A stretch of 64,000 nucleotides of DNA, taken from positions 1-64,000 of the forward strand of contig NZ_JAQMUB010000097.1 of the NCBI RefSeq assembly GCF_028330965.1, written 5' to 3'. Source of the DNA: Oscillatoria sp. CS-180. GTDB lineage: Bacteria > Cyanobacteriota > Cyanobacteriia > Phormidesmidales > Phormidesmidaceae. A model generated the notes under the pieces. It made no database searches, had not been told where the DNA came from, and worked only from the letters and a program-made list of their open reading frames with translations. Position 1 is the stretch's first letter; every line of letters begins with the position of its first letter. Both the position numbers and the translations under genes were made by a program. Positions 34,271-42,820 of the stretch are shown one piece after another.

Positions 34271-34696
34271 CTAGACGAAGAAGCTTGCTGCTACCCCAAG
34301 CCATGGCAGTAGCTTTTCGAGCAAAGGTTTCACATTTGCCCAGATACTTTGACTGGTTTCGATGGATTCGTTTGCATCCTGGAGCACGCCTGCGAGCTTT
34401 TTCAAGCTCATGGCGGCAAAGTCCTTATCAGGAGACTCACTAGCGGCTTCCGTTTTAGCGGCACTGAGATAGCTCAGGGCTTTATCACGCTGCTCAACAG
34501 GAAGGAGACTTTTTTGTATGTGAGCTTCTAGCACTGCCAAGAGATCAATTGCCTCGGCCTGGGTATTTGCAACACCTTTCGCCACGGAGTGATCAGTTTG
34601 TACTTGGGTGACATCCCGTTCAGCCTGCCCAATTTGTGCTCCAGAAACGTGACTGCCATGAATATTGATGGATTGGGAAGAAGGGGGGTTGGACAT
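34271..34696 (-). CDS. Small GAQIGQA-motif protein with hydrophobic tail (141 aa)
   Basis: I use the ATG at 34696 (MSNPPSSQSINIHGSHVSGA); an ATG at 34708 is equally possible. After the short beta-type motif comes a helical domain (AEAIDLLAVLEAHIQKSLL, then YLSAAKTEAASESPDKDF). The C-terminus LLEKLLPWLGVAASFFV is hydrophobic and could anchor in the membrane. It lies 90 bases upstream of the PDZ-like gene in the same direction. The composition resembles the adaptor-like part of cyanobacterial NTPase signalling proteins, but without an effector domain. Confidence 0.55.
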   Translation of the reverse strand: MSNPPSSQSINIHGSHVSGAQIGQAERDVTQVQTDHSVAKGVANTQAEAIDLLAVLEAHIQKSLLPVEQRDKALSYLSAAKTEAASESPDKDFAAMSLKKLAGVLQDANESIETSQSIWANVKPLLEKLLPWLGVAASFFV

Positions 34697-35065
34697 GGTA
34701 TCCACCATCGGCGACGATGCCTCAATGCTAGCTCAAGCCCTAATGCTCATCATTTCCTTTTAGCTAACGTCAGTTCGGGTTAAGTAAAGCCCCAAAAGCC
34801 AGGCAGTGCAAGAACTTACCAGAAACTCCTTCTTCACCATTTTTGCAATAAGAGTCACTAACGAGAATATTCTCAATACTGGGGCTTATTGAGAAAGCTT
34901 GGGACAGTTGATTTTCTAGAAGCCAACATAATGCAACGGTTTGAGCGATTCCTTATCCCGAACTCAGGTTAGCTATGAAGATTTTGGCTGAGGGGACCAG
35001 GGCATCCCATTAGCAGATAAGCCAAAAGCAGACTAATAGACAGATAGAGGGAGTGACACATCTAC
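34697..35065. other. Intergenic stretch of about 370 bases
   Basis: I see no gene, hairpin or repeat I can support between the divergent start of the 141-residue gene and the end of the NERD-helicase gene. The sequence is moderately AT-rich and presumably holds the promoter of the 141-residue gene. Confidence 0.4.
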
Positions 35066-36946
35066 CTATACCACCTTCTTCAAAGCCCCCTCAATCCGCT
35101 CGACAAACCTTGACCGGCGATCGCACGTCAACACCAACACCTCAATTGCCCTCGTCATCGCCACATAGAGCAATCGTGCCTCTTCCGCGTTGGCGGAGCC
35201 GTCCCGGAGGGACATCGCTTGATGCGGGTTCGGCAAATATCCTAACCCTGGAATAAACACTACCGGAAACTCCAGCCCCTTGCTCGCGTGCATCGTCATC
35301 AGCTTAATGCTTCGCTCTGAGGGGTCAAAGTTGCGGCTGTCGCGATCCTTGTTGATCCAGGCCACCGGCAGCTCCGCCTTCGTTAACTCCCGAAAGATCC
35401 GCTCCCCCATCCATTTGCTGCGGTAGAGAATCGCCATCTCATTCCAGGGAATGCCCCGCTCTTGCAACTGCTGGGCGCGATCGCGAATCCGCATAATCTC
35501 CTGCCCAAACCCCGAACATTTCATCAACTCGGGTACTGGCCCCTCTCGTCCGGCACTGTTGGGCATAATCAGCGGTGGCATATCCTCATCGGCGACATTC
35601 AGCGGTTCCATCACCTCTCTAGCAAACTCATAGGCCAGCATCAACACTTGAGCCGTATTCCGATAGTTGAGCTTCAGAATCGTAGTGCGGCCCTGGGCCT
35701 TGATGCCGACACTTTTAAAGCTGAACTGACGGCTCGCGCGTTGCCCGTAGAGATTCTGGGCGTCGTCATAGAGCACTAGCAAGGAATCAGTGGAAGGGCT
35801 CACCATTTGAGCCACCAGTTTCAGCCATTCTGGTTCAAAATCATGGCCTTCATCCACCATGACCGCGCCATATTGCCCCGCTGGAATCTGTCCGGCATCG
35901 ACGGCGGCCACCACGGACTTTTCCAATTGCTCAATGAAAGCGCCTCCCCTGTACTTGTTTCCGTCGGGACGCGGTAGCCGATGCTGCTTGAGCTGATCCA
36001 TGCACCAGCCATGGAAGTGGCGCACTGTGACGATGCGGTCGAGACCCTTTTCTTCCATCAGCATTCGCAGTCTGGAAGCCAGAGCCACGTTAAAGCACAG
36101 CACCAAAACCGACTGTAGGGTTTCCGCCAGGTGCTGACAGCGATAAGCCAGAATCAAGGTCTTGCCCGAACCGGCCACCCCATGAATCACCCGATGCCCT
36201 TCCCCGAGGCTGCGAGCGAGTTGTTCTTGCTGCAAGTCCATTACCTTGAGGATCTGTGGAATCGCAGTTTGGAGGGTTTCGGTAGGTTCATCGTCGAAGA
36301 AAGAGAGCTGCTTGGCTGAGATGCGCAGATCAGGGTAGAGGTGCCAGCGGATGCGGTCAATCTGCTCATTGGTAAGGGTGTTGCCAAAGTCGTAGTGGCT
36401 CATAGTCCAAAGCCGCTGCTGAAAGTGTCCTGGATCGACGCTCTCGGTCATTTCGTCTTTACAAATCACGAGATGAGACGGAATGACTTCGGCCAAGACT
36501 GGTTGGGAGTCAAACTGGCGGCGTGTGATCTGAGGCAGAACGACTCCATAGGCATAGGGGCAGAGAAGTTTGCCTTGGTAACGACCTTGAGGCTGCACGA
36601 GCTGCGAGTCTTGCTCTAGCAGCGAACACATCTCCAAGACGTAATCACGGGCTTGCTGTAGGGGATTTTGAACGTGCTTGGGCTGCCCATGAGGAGCGAT
36701 TAGAAATTGCTCCGGGTTGACTTTGCGAATGGTTTCTAGCTTCCAGTCTTTGACTTCCAGAACAAAGAGACCTCGGCACGGGTGCAGCAGAATAAAATCA
36801 GGATGCCGGTATTGGGGGCCAACGGGAACGTCGTACCAGAGCAAATAGTCGTCATCGAGTTTGGCTCTGAGGCATTGGGCTAACCGACGCTCTCCAGCGG
36901 TCATGCGGGTGGCGCAGCTGCCATAGGCCGGAATCAGAGTTGCCAT
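35066..36946 (-). CDS. NERD-domain UvrD/Rep-type helicase
   Basis: I start at the ATG at 36946; the TTG further out is unlikely. The N-terminal NERD domain has the nuclease-like core DFILLHP, then FVLEVKDWK with its Glu and Lys. The superfamily 1 helicase follows: GVAGSGKT (about 256-263), DEGHDFEPEW as the Walker B, TILKLNYRNT, a TMHASKGLEFPVVF segment and EEARLLYVAMTRA. The length of 626 residues fits NERD-helicase fusions. They are thought to process DNA ends or foreign DNA. The neighbouring NucS-like nuclease is divergent from it, across about 100 bases, so they could share a regulatory region. Confidence 0.85.
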   Translation of the reverse strand: MATLIPAYGSCATRMTAGERRLAQCLRAKLDDDYLLWYDVPVGPQYRHPDFILLHPCRGLFVLEVKDWKLETIRKVNPEQFLIAPHGQPKHVQNPLQQARDYVLEMCSLLEQDSQLVQPQGRYQGKLLCPYAYGVVLPQITRRQFDSQPVLAEVIPSHLVICKDEMTESVDPGHFQQRLWTMSHYDFGNTLTNEQIDRIRWHLYPDLRISAKQLSFFDDEPTETLQTAIPQILKVMDLQQEQLARSLGEGHRVIHGVAGSGKTLILAYRCQHLAETLQSVLVLCFNVALASRLRMLMEEKGLDRIVTVRHFHGWCMDQLKQHRLPRPDGNKYRGGAFIEQLEKSVVAAVDAGQIPAGQYGAVMVDEGHDFEPEWLKLVAQMVSPSTDSLLVLYDDAQNLYGQRASRQFSFKSVGIKAQGRTTILKLNYRNTAQVLMLAYEFAREVMEPLNVADEDMPPLIMPNSAGREGPVPELMKCSGFGQEIMRIRDRAQQLQERGIPWNEMAILYRSKWMGERIFRELTKAELPVAWINKDRDSRNFDPSERSIKLMTMHASKGLEFPVVFIPGLGYLPNPHQAMSLRDGSANAEEARLLYVAMTRAIEVLVLTCDRRSRFVERIEGALKKVV

Positions 36947-37045
36947 AGAGTGGGGTTGCGGCTTTGCTTTTAGGATGCCCAACTGCGTTAGGTTTAGCTT
37001 TGTTGGTGGGTTTTCTAAGCTGAGGGAGATTAAGCTGGCAGACTG

Positions 37046-38107
37046 ATGGGTATAGAACTAAGCAACGTCTCGCTTCAACCAGTGGGGAAAAGTTGGGAAT
37101 TTACCAGTGAGTTAGCCCTCGAAGACTTGATTTGGGAACGCCTAGAAACTCTACTTCAGCTCAAGCCCTTTCGACGGCAATATGCAGTGATGGGTGAAAT
37201 CTGCGACATTTTGGCACTCTCACCTACAGGGCAGCTAGCCATTCTAGAGTTGAAGAACACTGAAGACCGCTACATCGTTCAACAGCTGACTCGGTATTAC
37301 GCCAATCTGCTTGAAGAGAGGCCACTTTCAGAGCATATTGATTACACCCAACCGCTTCGGCTGATTGCGATCGCGCCGACTTTTCACCGCCACAATGAGA
37401 TTGACCGGCAATACAGTCGTTTATCTTTTGAGTTCATTCGCGTCAGGGTAGTTAAAGAGGAATCGTTCTTTCTTGAGCTCCAGTTTGAGGATGCTGAGCG
37501 TCCTTCTACAAGGATGACGCTGCCGTTTCGAGAAGTTGAGTTGGGGCCGCAGCGAAGCGATTTACCGTTAGTACCAGATTTATTAATGAAGTGGTTAGGA
37601 GGCTGTTCCGCGGCGGATCAGCAGGCGATTTTAGCGGCACGGGAGCAGATCCTAAGTTTTCATTCCCGAATGCAGGAAATGGTCAGCAAGACGACCATTC
37701 AGTATGGCACGGGCAAGACAAAGCTCTGTGCAGAAATCTGTTTTCACCGCAGCCAGCAGCAGCCAGTGGTCTTTCTCTGGCTAACGTTGCCGACTCATGT
37801 CATATCTCCACGTAAGCCGGAGCGTACTGGTCGCTTAAGGCTTTGGCTGCAAGACAGCATGGTCACGTACGTCGGTCATGTTCCCAAGGGCTTGGGGAAC
37901 ATGCGTCTGCAGGCAGAGTGGGAAGCTACTCCCAAGAGCAAATGGCCTAGGAAGTATTTAATTTCGAATGCGAGCCATCGCTCGATGACACCGGTGAGGA
38001 TTGAGGGATACTACCGAGCAGTCTTGGGCGGTCCACAAACCAGGGTGACGCTCAATGAGCTGGTGGCTGTAGCGCTTCAGAAGTGGTTGAAGAAGCTAGG
38101 AACTTGA
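37046..38107 (+). CDS. NucS/DUF91-like nuclease
   Basis: The RecB-like nuclease core is visible near the N-terminus: GEICDILALSPTGQLAILEL, where the Asp and the ELK form the expected D...ExK pattern. ALEDLIWERLETLL in front and QQLTRYYANLL behind complete the DUF91/NucS C-terminal-like fold. The C-terminal half is not recognised and includes a basic region with KSKWPRKYLISN. The protein probably cleaves or resects DNA, and as it is divergent from the NERD-helicase gene, joint action is possible. Confidence 0.75.
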   Translation: MGIELSNVSLQPVGKSWEFTSELALEDLIWERLETLLQLKPFRRQYAVMGEICDILALSPTGQLAILELKNTEDRYIVQQLTRYYANLLEERPLSEHIDYTQPLRLIAIAPTFHRHNEIDRQYSRLSFEFIRVRVVKEESFFLELQFEDAERPSTRMTLPFREVELGPQRSDLPLVPDLLMKWLGGCSAADQQAILAAREQILSFHSRMQEMVSKTTIQYGTGKTKLCAEICFHRSQQQPVVFLWLTLPTHVISPRKPERTGRLRLWLQDSMVTYVGHVPKGLGNMRLQAEWEATPKSKWPRKYLISNASHRSMTPVRIEGYYRAVLGGPQTRVTLNELVAVALQKWLKKLGT

Positions 38108-38172
38108 GAACTTGTCCTTATCGGATGCAAGAGGAAGATTCTGACGCGCTTGTTGTCACAGGGCAGGGGGTG

Positions 38173-38186
38173 AGTACGAAAGTTAG
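38173..38186. promoter_or_regulatory. Degenerate LexA-box-like site upstream of umuD
   Basis: AGTACGAAAGTTAG resembles the cyanobacterial LexA consensus (RGTACNNNDGTWC) except in its right end. It is 68 bases upstream of the umuD start. The match is imperfect, so it is only a candidate SOS operator. Confidence 0.3.
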
Positions 38187-38253
38187 GTATCAAAGCCGTC
38201 AGGAAAGGGCAGAATAGGGCAAGGGGTAGCAGTCGCCCGCGAGTCTAGCTTGG

Positions 38254-38622
38254 ATGCCGACGGATACACGATTCACTCAATGGACCAGGTCAATGGGCTT
38301 TCCCGTCCCCGGCGATGCCATCGAACAGAGCCTCGATCTCAATCGTCATTTAATCCACAACCCCGCAGCCATTTTCTTCATGCGCGTGGATGGCGATGCC
38401 GCAGCGGATGCGGCAGTCTTACCCGGCGATCTGCTGGTGGTTGATCGGTCTTTAACGGTTCAGAATCACTCCTTGGTTGTCGGAATCATCGATGGCCAGA
38501 TGCAGGTGCTGCGAGTGCAGCAGCACGGCGCTCATTGGGTGCCAGTAGAGGATTTTCATCAGGGTACTGTCACCTCGCTGGAAGTCTGGGGAGTCGTGAC
38601 CCATATCATTCGCCAGGTCTAA
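38254..38622 (+). CDS. umuD: UmuD-like protein lacking the catalytic dyad
   Basis: The 122-residue protein follows UmuD closely: MGFPVPGDAIEQSLDLNRHL at the N-terminal processing region, then NPAAIFFMRVDGDAA, LPGDLLVVDRSL and QMQVLRV. In active UmuD the GDSM motif holds the catalytic Ser; here it is GDAA, with Ala49. The catalytic Lys (usually in TVKRL) is Leu86 (QVLRV). It should therefore be unable to cleave itself. It lies six bases upstream of umuC and must be co-translated with it. UmuD forms the polymerase V accessory dimer. A non-cleavable form would stay full length, if it still binds UmuC. Confidence 0.85.
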   Translation: MPTDTRFTQWTRSMGFPVPGDAIEQSLDLNRHLIHNPAAIFFMRVDGDAAADAAVLPGDLLVVDRSLTVQNHSLVVGIIDGQMQVLRVQQHGAHWVPVEDFHQGTVTSLEVWGVVTHIIRQV

Positions 38623-38628
38623 CCCAAC

Positions 38629-39909
38629 ATGTTTGCTTTGGTGGACTGCAATTCGTTTTTTGCCTCCTGTGAAAAGGTCTTTCGGCCTGATCTCGAAGGT
38701 CAGCCAGTCGCAGTGCTCTCCAACAATGACGGCTGTGTCGTCGCGCGATCGCCCGAGGCCAAGCAGATTGTCAAAATGCAGGCGACGCTCTTCTCGATCA
38801 AGGACTTGGTGGAGCGGGGAGAATTGCATGTGTTCTCATCCAATCCGGTGCTTTACAAAGACATGTCCAGGCGGGTTATTGAGACCCTGCAGCACTTCAG
38901 TCCTGAAGTCGAGCAGTACTCCATTGATGAGGCTTTTCTGGGGCTACAGGGTTTTGTTAATCGTGACCTGACGGACTACGGTCAGCAGATGCGTACTACA
39001 GTGCAGCAGTGGACCGGCATTCCGGTTTCAGTGGGCATCGCTAAGACGAAGACGTTAGCCAAGTTGGCGGCGCAGGTGGCGAAGCGCAACCCAGATATCG
39101 AGGGCGTGCTCGACTTCGAGACGTTAGAGGATATTGATGCTGTCTTGGCCGTGATCGACATCGGTGAGGTCTGGGGCATCGGCAAGAACCTACGGGCCAA
39201 ACTCAATGCCCTCGGCATCAAGCAGGTGCTGGATCTCAAACAGGCTAACGAAAAGCTGATCAAGAAGAAGTTTGGCATCTTAACGCGGCGGACGGTTATG
39301 GAACTACGCGGCGTTCCCTGCTTTCCAATGGAGCCGGTAGCGGCCCCGAAGACGATGCGGATTGTGTCGCGTTCCTTCGGTCATTTGGTCACTGAATTGT
39401 CAGACATCAAAGAGGCGGTGGCGACTTACACCACTCGCTGTGCGGAAAAGCTGCGGGATGATGGGTTGGTGGCTCGTCAGTTTGCCGTGTCGATGCGCAC
39501 CAGCTATTACCGTGAGCAAAATCAGTATGCCGCTGCCCGCTCGGTGGAACTAGACCCACCCACTAATGACACCGCTGTCTTGATACCAATGGCGATGCAG
39601 TTGGCCGAGGCAGCGTTTAAGCCGGGATATGAATATCTCAAGGCAAAAGTGATTGCCACTGAGTTATCCCCGGCTGGGGCAGTCCAGGGCAATCTCTTTA
39701 GCGCTCCGGTTAACACCGAAAAGCGAGATCGCTTGATGGCCACCATTGACGGTTTGAACCGTAAGCTACAGCCGGATGCGGTGAAGTTCGGGGCGATGGG
39801 CCTCAATCCGTCGTGGCAGATGCGATCGGAGTATTTTTCGCAGCGCTACACTACCCATTGGGATGAGATTCCTACGGTTCGCATCTGGCAGCCTAAACAA
39901 AGTCGTTAG
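38629..39909 (+). CDS. umuC: DNA polymerase V catalytic subunit UmuC
   Basis: The Y-family signature is complete: the N-terminal FALVDCNSFFASCE with Asp6, a SNNDGCVVARS segment, and YSIDEAFLG with Asp100 and Glu101. SVGIAKTKTLAKLAAQVAKR and the helix-hairpin-helix VWGIGKN lie in the thumb region. The C-terminal tail with TTHWDEIPTVRIWQP is the DUF4113 end. The length of 426 residues is normal. It carries out error-prone bypass synthesis with UmuD'. It sits in an operon with the odd UmuD. A fragment of a second umuC is at 29196-29393. Confidence 0.92.
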   Translation: MFALVDCNSFFASCEKVFRPDLEGQPVAVLSNNDGCVVARSPEAKQIVKMQATLFSIKDLVERGELHVFSSNPVLYKDMSRRVIETLQHFSPEVEQYSIDEAFLGLQGFVNRDLTDYGQQMRTTVQQWTGIPVSVGIAKTKTLAKLAAQVAKRNPDIEGVLDFETLEDIDAVLAVIDIGEVWGIGKNLRAKLNALGIKQVLDLKQANEKLIKKKFGILTRRTVMELRGVPCFPMEPVAAPKTMRIVSRSFGHLVTELSDIKEAVATYTTRCAEKLRDDGLVARQFAVSMRTSYYREQNQYAAARSVELDPPTNDTAVLIPMAMQLAEAAFKPGYEYLKAKVIATELSPAGAVQGNLFSAPVNTEKRDRLMATIDGLNRKLQPDAVKFGAMGLNPSWQMRSEYFSQRYTTHWDEIPTVRIWQPKQSR

Positions 39910-39952
39910 TTGCCACCCTCTTGCCTCAGGTGGGCTCAGCGCGATTTGCTGT

Positions 39953-40426
39953 CTACCGTTCCCAGATGCCGACCGCGTTCTCTTGCGCCCGGTTTTCTGC
40001 CCCCACGTAAATGTTCGAGTTCGGGCAGGTCTCGACGTCGTCAGGATTCACCACCGCTAGTCCCTGAAGCAGCATTTCTGAATTGAGGTGGATTTCGATT
40101 TCCCCTGGCATGCTCAAAAACCAGGCTTCCGCAACTGTGACGCCGTCTTTTCCGCGTCCAGTCACCACAAGGTGAACTTGCCCACCTTCGCGGTAAACGA
40201 GGGACTCCAGAGCCGCTTTTGCCTCTATCCCCAGCGGTGCTTCTAGCTCGGGTGCGTTTATGCCGCACAGGTCTACGGTTTTAGGCGTTTCACCAAAGTA
40301 AACTTCCAGCGTGTCGCCATCGACGACCGCTCTCACCGCGACCGGCTCAGGCGCTGATTCGTGAGGCTGACAGCCAGTCGCTGCGATCACCATTAACAGG
40401 ACTGTCAGCCCATGTCGCACCAGCAT
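39953..40426 (-). CDS. Thermonuclease-like (SNase) lipoprotein, degenerate active site
   Basis: I start at the ATG at 40426 (MLVRHGLTVLLMVIAATGCQ). It gives a signal peptide ending in a lipobox-like ATGC, so the protein is probably exported. The SNase fold shows as VRAVVDGDTLEVYFG, then DLCGINAPELEAPLG and a C-terminal GLAVVNPDD region. In staphylococcal nuclease the catalytic Arg before the D.PE loop is conserved. Here the loop reads VDLCGINAPE: the Arg is Asp and the D40 equivalent is Asn. The activity is therefore doubtful. An excalibur-domain gene starts 62 bases away on the other strand. Confidence 0.7.
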   Translation of the reverse strand: MLVRHGLTVLLMVIAATGCQPHESAPEPVAVRAVVDGDTLEVYFGETPKTVDLCGINAPELEAPLGIEAKAALESLVYREGGQVHLVVTGRGKDGVTVAEAWFLSMPGEIEIHLNSEMLLQGLAVVNPDDVETCPNSNIYVGAENRAQENAVGIWER

Positions 40427-40488
40427 ATGAGTTGCACCTCCCTGAAAAGGGGAACCATAGTCATGTCGAAAACAGTTTGCCCATCTAC

Positions 40489-40758
40489 ATGGAATTAGTG
40501 CTCGCCAGCCTGACTGCTTCAATGCAATTATCAATTGTCGCGATCGCTCAACCGAACGCGACGGAGCCGGACTGTGACCCAGCTTATGCCGAAGTTTGCA
40601 TTCCGCCAGCACCACCAGATTTAGACTGTGGAGACATTGCCGATAGGCGTTTTCGCGTTTACCTGCCGACTGATGCTGATAAACCTGAGGAGTTAACCGA
40701 TTTTGACCCGCATGGCTTTGATGGGGATGATGACGGGATTGGATGTGAGCGCGGATGA
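40489..40758 (+). CDS. Secreted excalibur-type calcium-binding protein (89 aa)
   Basis: I start at the ATG at 40489 (MELVLASLTASMQLSIVAIA), which gives a signal peptide. The mature part has CDPAYAEVCIPPAPPDLDCG and ends in FDGDDDGIGCE, the excalibur motif DxDxDGxxCE that binds calcium. In many bacteria the domain is fused to SNase-like nucleases. Here the nuclease-like protein is encoded next to it but on the opposite strand, with divergent starts 62 bases apart. It is presumably a periplasmic or extracellular protein. Confidence 0.7.
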   Translation: MELVLASLTASMQLSIVAIAQPNATEPDCDPAYAEVCIPPAPPDLDCGDIADRRFRVYLPTDADKPEELTDFDPHGFDGDDDGIGCERG

Positions 40759-41011
40759 CTGGTTTACCACGATCAGACGCAGGGGCGGCTCAATCCCCAG
40801 GCGATGAGTTGACGGGTGCTTGAGGTTTCGTTGGCCGGTCGCTGCAGTCGCCGCCATCGTCAAGCTCAGCGACAAACTTCATACCAGCATCGGTTTTTAT
40901 CTCGTTTCCATAAATCTATGGGCTTCCTCTTTACCGTGGTGACCATGCTCGGTCATGATGAATTCACCTGGTGCTCAGACCACACCGCGAATATACAGAG
41001 CCCGCTACAGC

Positions 41012-41046
41012 AAACACCCCTGATGCACTAGGCATTGGGGGTGTTT
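41012..41046 (+). terminator. Rho-independent terminator-like hairpin
   Basis: AAACACCCC (41012-41020) pairs with GGGGTGTTT (41038-41046), and GATTTGG follows. It lies 250 bases downstream of the excalibur gene and may end its transcript. Confidence 0.6.
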
Positions 41047-41208
41047 GATTTGGAACTGTCGCTATGTTGTTATTTGAGTTGAAATTGCGTATAAATACTG
41101 GTTTTTGAGTGATACCTGAATAAATCTGAACTTATCCCTATGGTGGGGATGAATTGTCTGAGCCATTCTAAAAACATCCTGTAGACTCGCGTGTGCTCTT
41201 TGAGCACC

Positions 41209-41254
41209 AGTCGGGCTGAAGGCTTCCTTGGGAACTCTTCAACCCGACTTTTTG
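41209..41254 (+). terminator. Rho-independent terminator with T-run
   Basis: AGTCGGGCTGAAG (41209-41221) pairs with CTTCAACCCGACT (41237-41249) except at one position. TTTTTGTTTT follows. No gene ends directly before it, so it may belong to an unannotated transcript. Confidence 0.65.
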
Positions 41255-41439
41255 TTTTAAAGGTTGGCTGGCGAAATGTCCTCGATTAGGCAGCGCTAAA
41301 GCTTTTCGCCAACGATACTCCGCAGGAGCGGCTCCGCCAACGCCGAGCATCCTTTTTGGATATGTTGCATGTCTTAGATCAAATGCTCTATCTTCTCCTG
41401 AGTCAGCTATCCTACGGGCGGTGAGTGACGTCGGTTGCC

Positions 41440-41934
41440 ATGCCAATCATTCGGGCCAGGTATCCAGACAATTGGGAAAGCCTGGCGCTCCAGATTAAGC
41501 ATCAGGCCCAGTGGTGTTGTCAGCAGTGTCAGCGGCCTTGTCGTCAGCCCAGTGAACTGTTGGCCGATTTTCTGGAGCGGGTGAAGCGGTGGCGGCAGCA
41601 GCAAACACCACTTTCGGCAAAGTTTGAAGCGGCTCCCCGGCGCTACCTGCTCACAGTCGCCCATCTCGATCAGCAGCCTAGCAATCAAGACCCCAGCAAT
41701 CTCAAGGCCCTTTGTACGGTCTGTCATCTCCAATTCGATAGTCAGTTTCGAGCCAAGCAGCGGCGGCTCAAAGCGGAATTCTTCGGACAACTCTCGATTG
41801 ATGATGCTTGGCCGGAAGGCTTACAGCTTTCCCTTTTACCTCAGGCGGTCGCGCCTTTCAGCGTACCACGACACGGCACCGCCCCCGCAGAAGGCCAGGG
41901 CTTGCGCCCACCACCCTCACCGAAGCGAGCTTAG
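41440..41934 (+). CDS. HNH endonuclease-like protein
   Basis: The protein has two zinc-binding cysteine pairs typical of HNH folds: CCQQCQRPC near residue 25 and CTVC at about residue 92. The core is YLLTVAHLDQQPSN, with the His of the first strand, then NLKALCTVCHLQFD. The start at the ATG at 41440 (MPIIRARYPDNWESLALQIK) is preferred to the GTG at 41425. The protein is about 164 residues long; the last 30 are basic and low in complexity and may include read-through. HNH enzymes cut DNA; the target is unknown. Confidence 0.7.
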   Translation: MPIIRARYPDNWESLALQIKHQAQWCCQQCQRPCRQPSELLADFLERVKRWRQQQTPLSAKFEAAPRRYLLTVAHLDQQPSNQDPSNLKALCTVCHLQFDSQFRAKQRRLKAEFFGQLSIDDAWPEGLQLSLLPQAVAPFSVPRHGTAPAEGQGLRPPPSPKRA

Positions 41935-42042
41935 CTCCCCCAGATCGCTAACATTGTCCGGCTTTACACACTCGGTGCCCGCACAATGGAGAGACACCGG
42001 GCCTTGACCCGCAGCTACAGGGCTTTCACAAGTAGGGATTCG

Positions 42043-42207
42043 ATGACTCCTCTTCCCGATGAATTTCATGACCTGATGCGTCAGCAAACCAGCTACTCAG
42101 CCCTGGTGGCTTGGCGACAACAGCATCAAGGCTGCTCTTATGCTGAAGCGTGCCAACAAATCAATCAGATGCTTCAGTTATATCGTCAGCGGTCTGCAGC
42201 CTCGTGA
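42043..42207 (+). CDS. Small helical hypothetical protein (54 aa)
   Basis: The frame from the ATG at 42043 reads MTPLPDEFHDLMRQQTSYSA, then LVAWRQQHQGCSYAEACQQI and NQMLQLYRQRSAAS. It is helical and regularly spaced like a small DNA-binding or regulatory protein. The longer frame from 41986 lacks a convincing start. It lies 108 bases after the HNH gene in the same direction. The family is not recognised. Confidence 0.4.
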   Translation: MTPLPDEFHDLMRQQTSYSALVAWRQQHQGCSYAEACQQINQMLQLYRQRSAAS

Positions 42208-42735
42208 GACCAGTTTCCGGAGCGATCGCGGGCCATGCAGCACACTCAGGCGAGATCACCCCAACCAGGGGAGACGACGTCATCAAATGAAAGAATGAAC
42301 TTTGTTTGCAGTCTGAAAGAATGACGCTTCAGCAGGTTTATTCTAATAGTCAAGAAGCGAAGCGCTTCGACATCAAATGACCGTTCAGTTCACGTTAAAG
42401 AGGAGGTTTGATATCGATTTAACGTCTGAAACGTCATCAACAATAACAGCATCCAATCAGGTATTTGATATTTCCTCGAATTGACAGCAGAGAGCTAGGA
42501 TGTGGGTATCGCAAGGCCCAGCCTTGAAAAAGCGATTACCGCCACCGCTCTAAGAAAGCTCGACCTCGGTGAGGAGGTCACTCAAAAGAACCGTTCTGGG
42601 TGCTGTTATTCTTTTAAATATTATTCTTGAGTTCTCAACTCTTACTTAATTCATTTATCCTCAACAAAATTATTCTGAATATTTCGTCTCAGCATAATTT
42701 TGATCTCGGTAAAAGTGATCTCTCTTCCAATGAAG

Positions 42736-42770
42736 AAAGGCTCTGATCGCATGGGCGATCAGAGCCTTTT
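42736..42770 (+). terminator. Rho-independent terminator
   Basis: AAGGCTCTGATCGC and GGCGATCAGAGCCTT form a long stem with an ATG loop, and TTTT follows on the plus strand. No plus-strand gene is found immediately upstream, which hints at a small RNA or unannotated transcript. Confidence 0.65.
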
Positions 42771-42820
42771 GGTGCTAGATGATTGACTCTCATGGAGTTC
42801 GGGCACCAAGCTTCAATAAA

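Larger units (their letters stand above)
40759..41439. other. Non-coding stretch with two terminators and parS-like half sites
   Basis: No gene is supported here. It contains two terminator-like hairpins (41012-41046 and 41209-41254). It also contains GTATAAATACTGG at 41089-41101 and ATAAATCTGAACTTATC around 41126-41142, which resemble the repeats upstream of parA. The block between the terminators could encode a small RNA, but nothing proves it. A GC-rich CGGAGCGGCTCCGC-like patch is near 41335. Confidence 0.45.

Noticed and set aside
40816-41031. 71-codon plus-strand frame ending in the first terminator
   Set aside because: Its stop codon lies within the terminator loop and no convincing ribosome binding site was seen; a shorter 37-codon version cannot be excluded.
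41407-41790. 127-codon minus-strand frame
   Set aside because: Antisense to the HNH gene, which has the family motifs.
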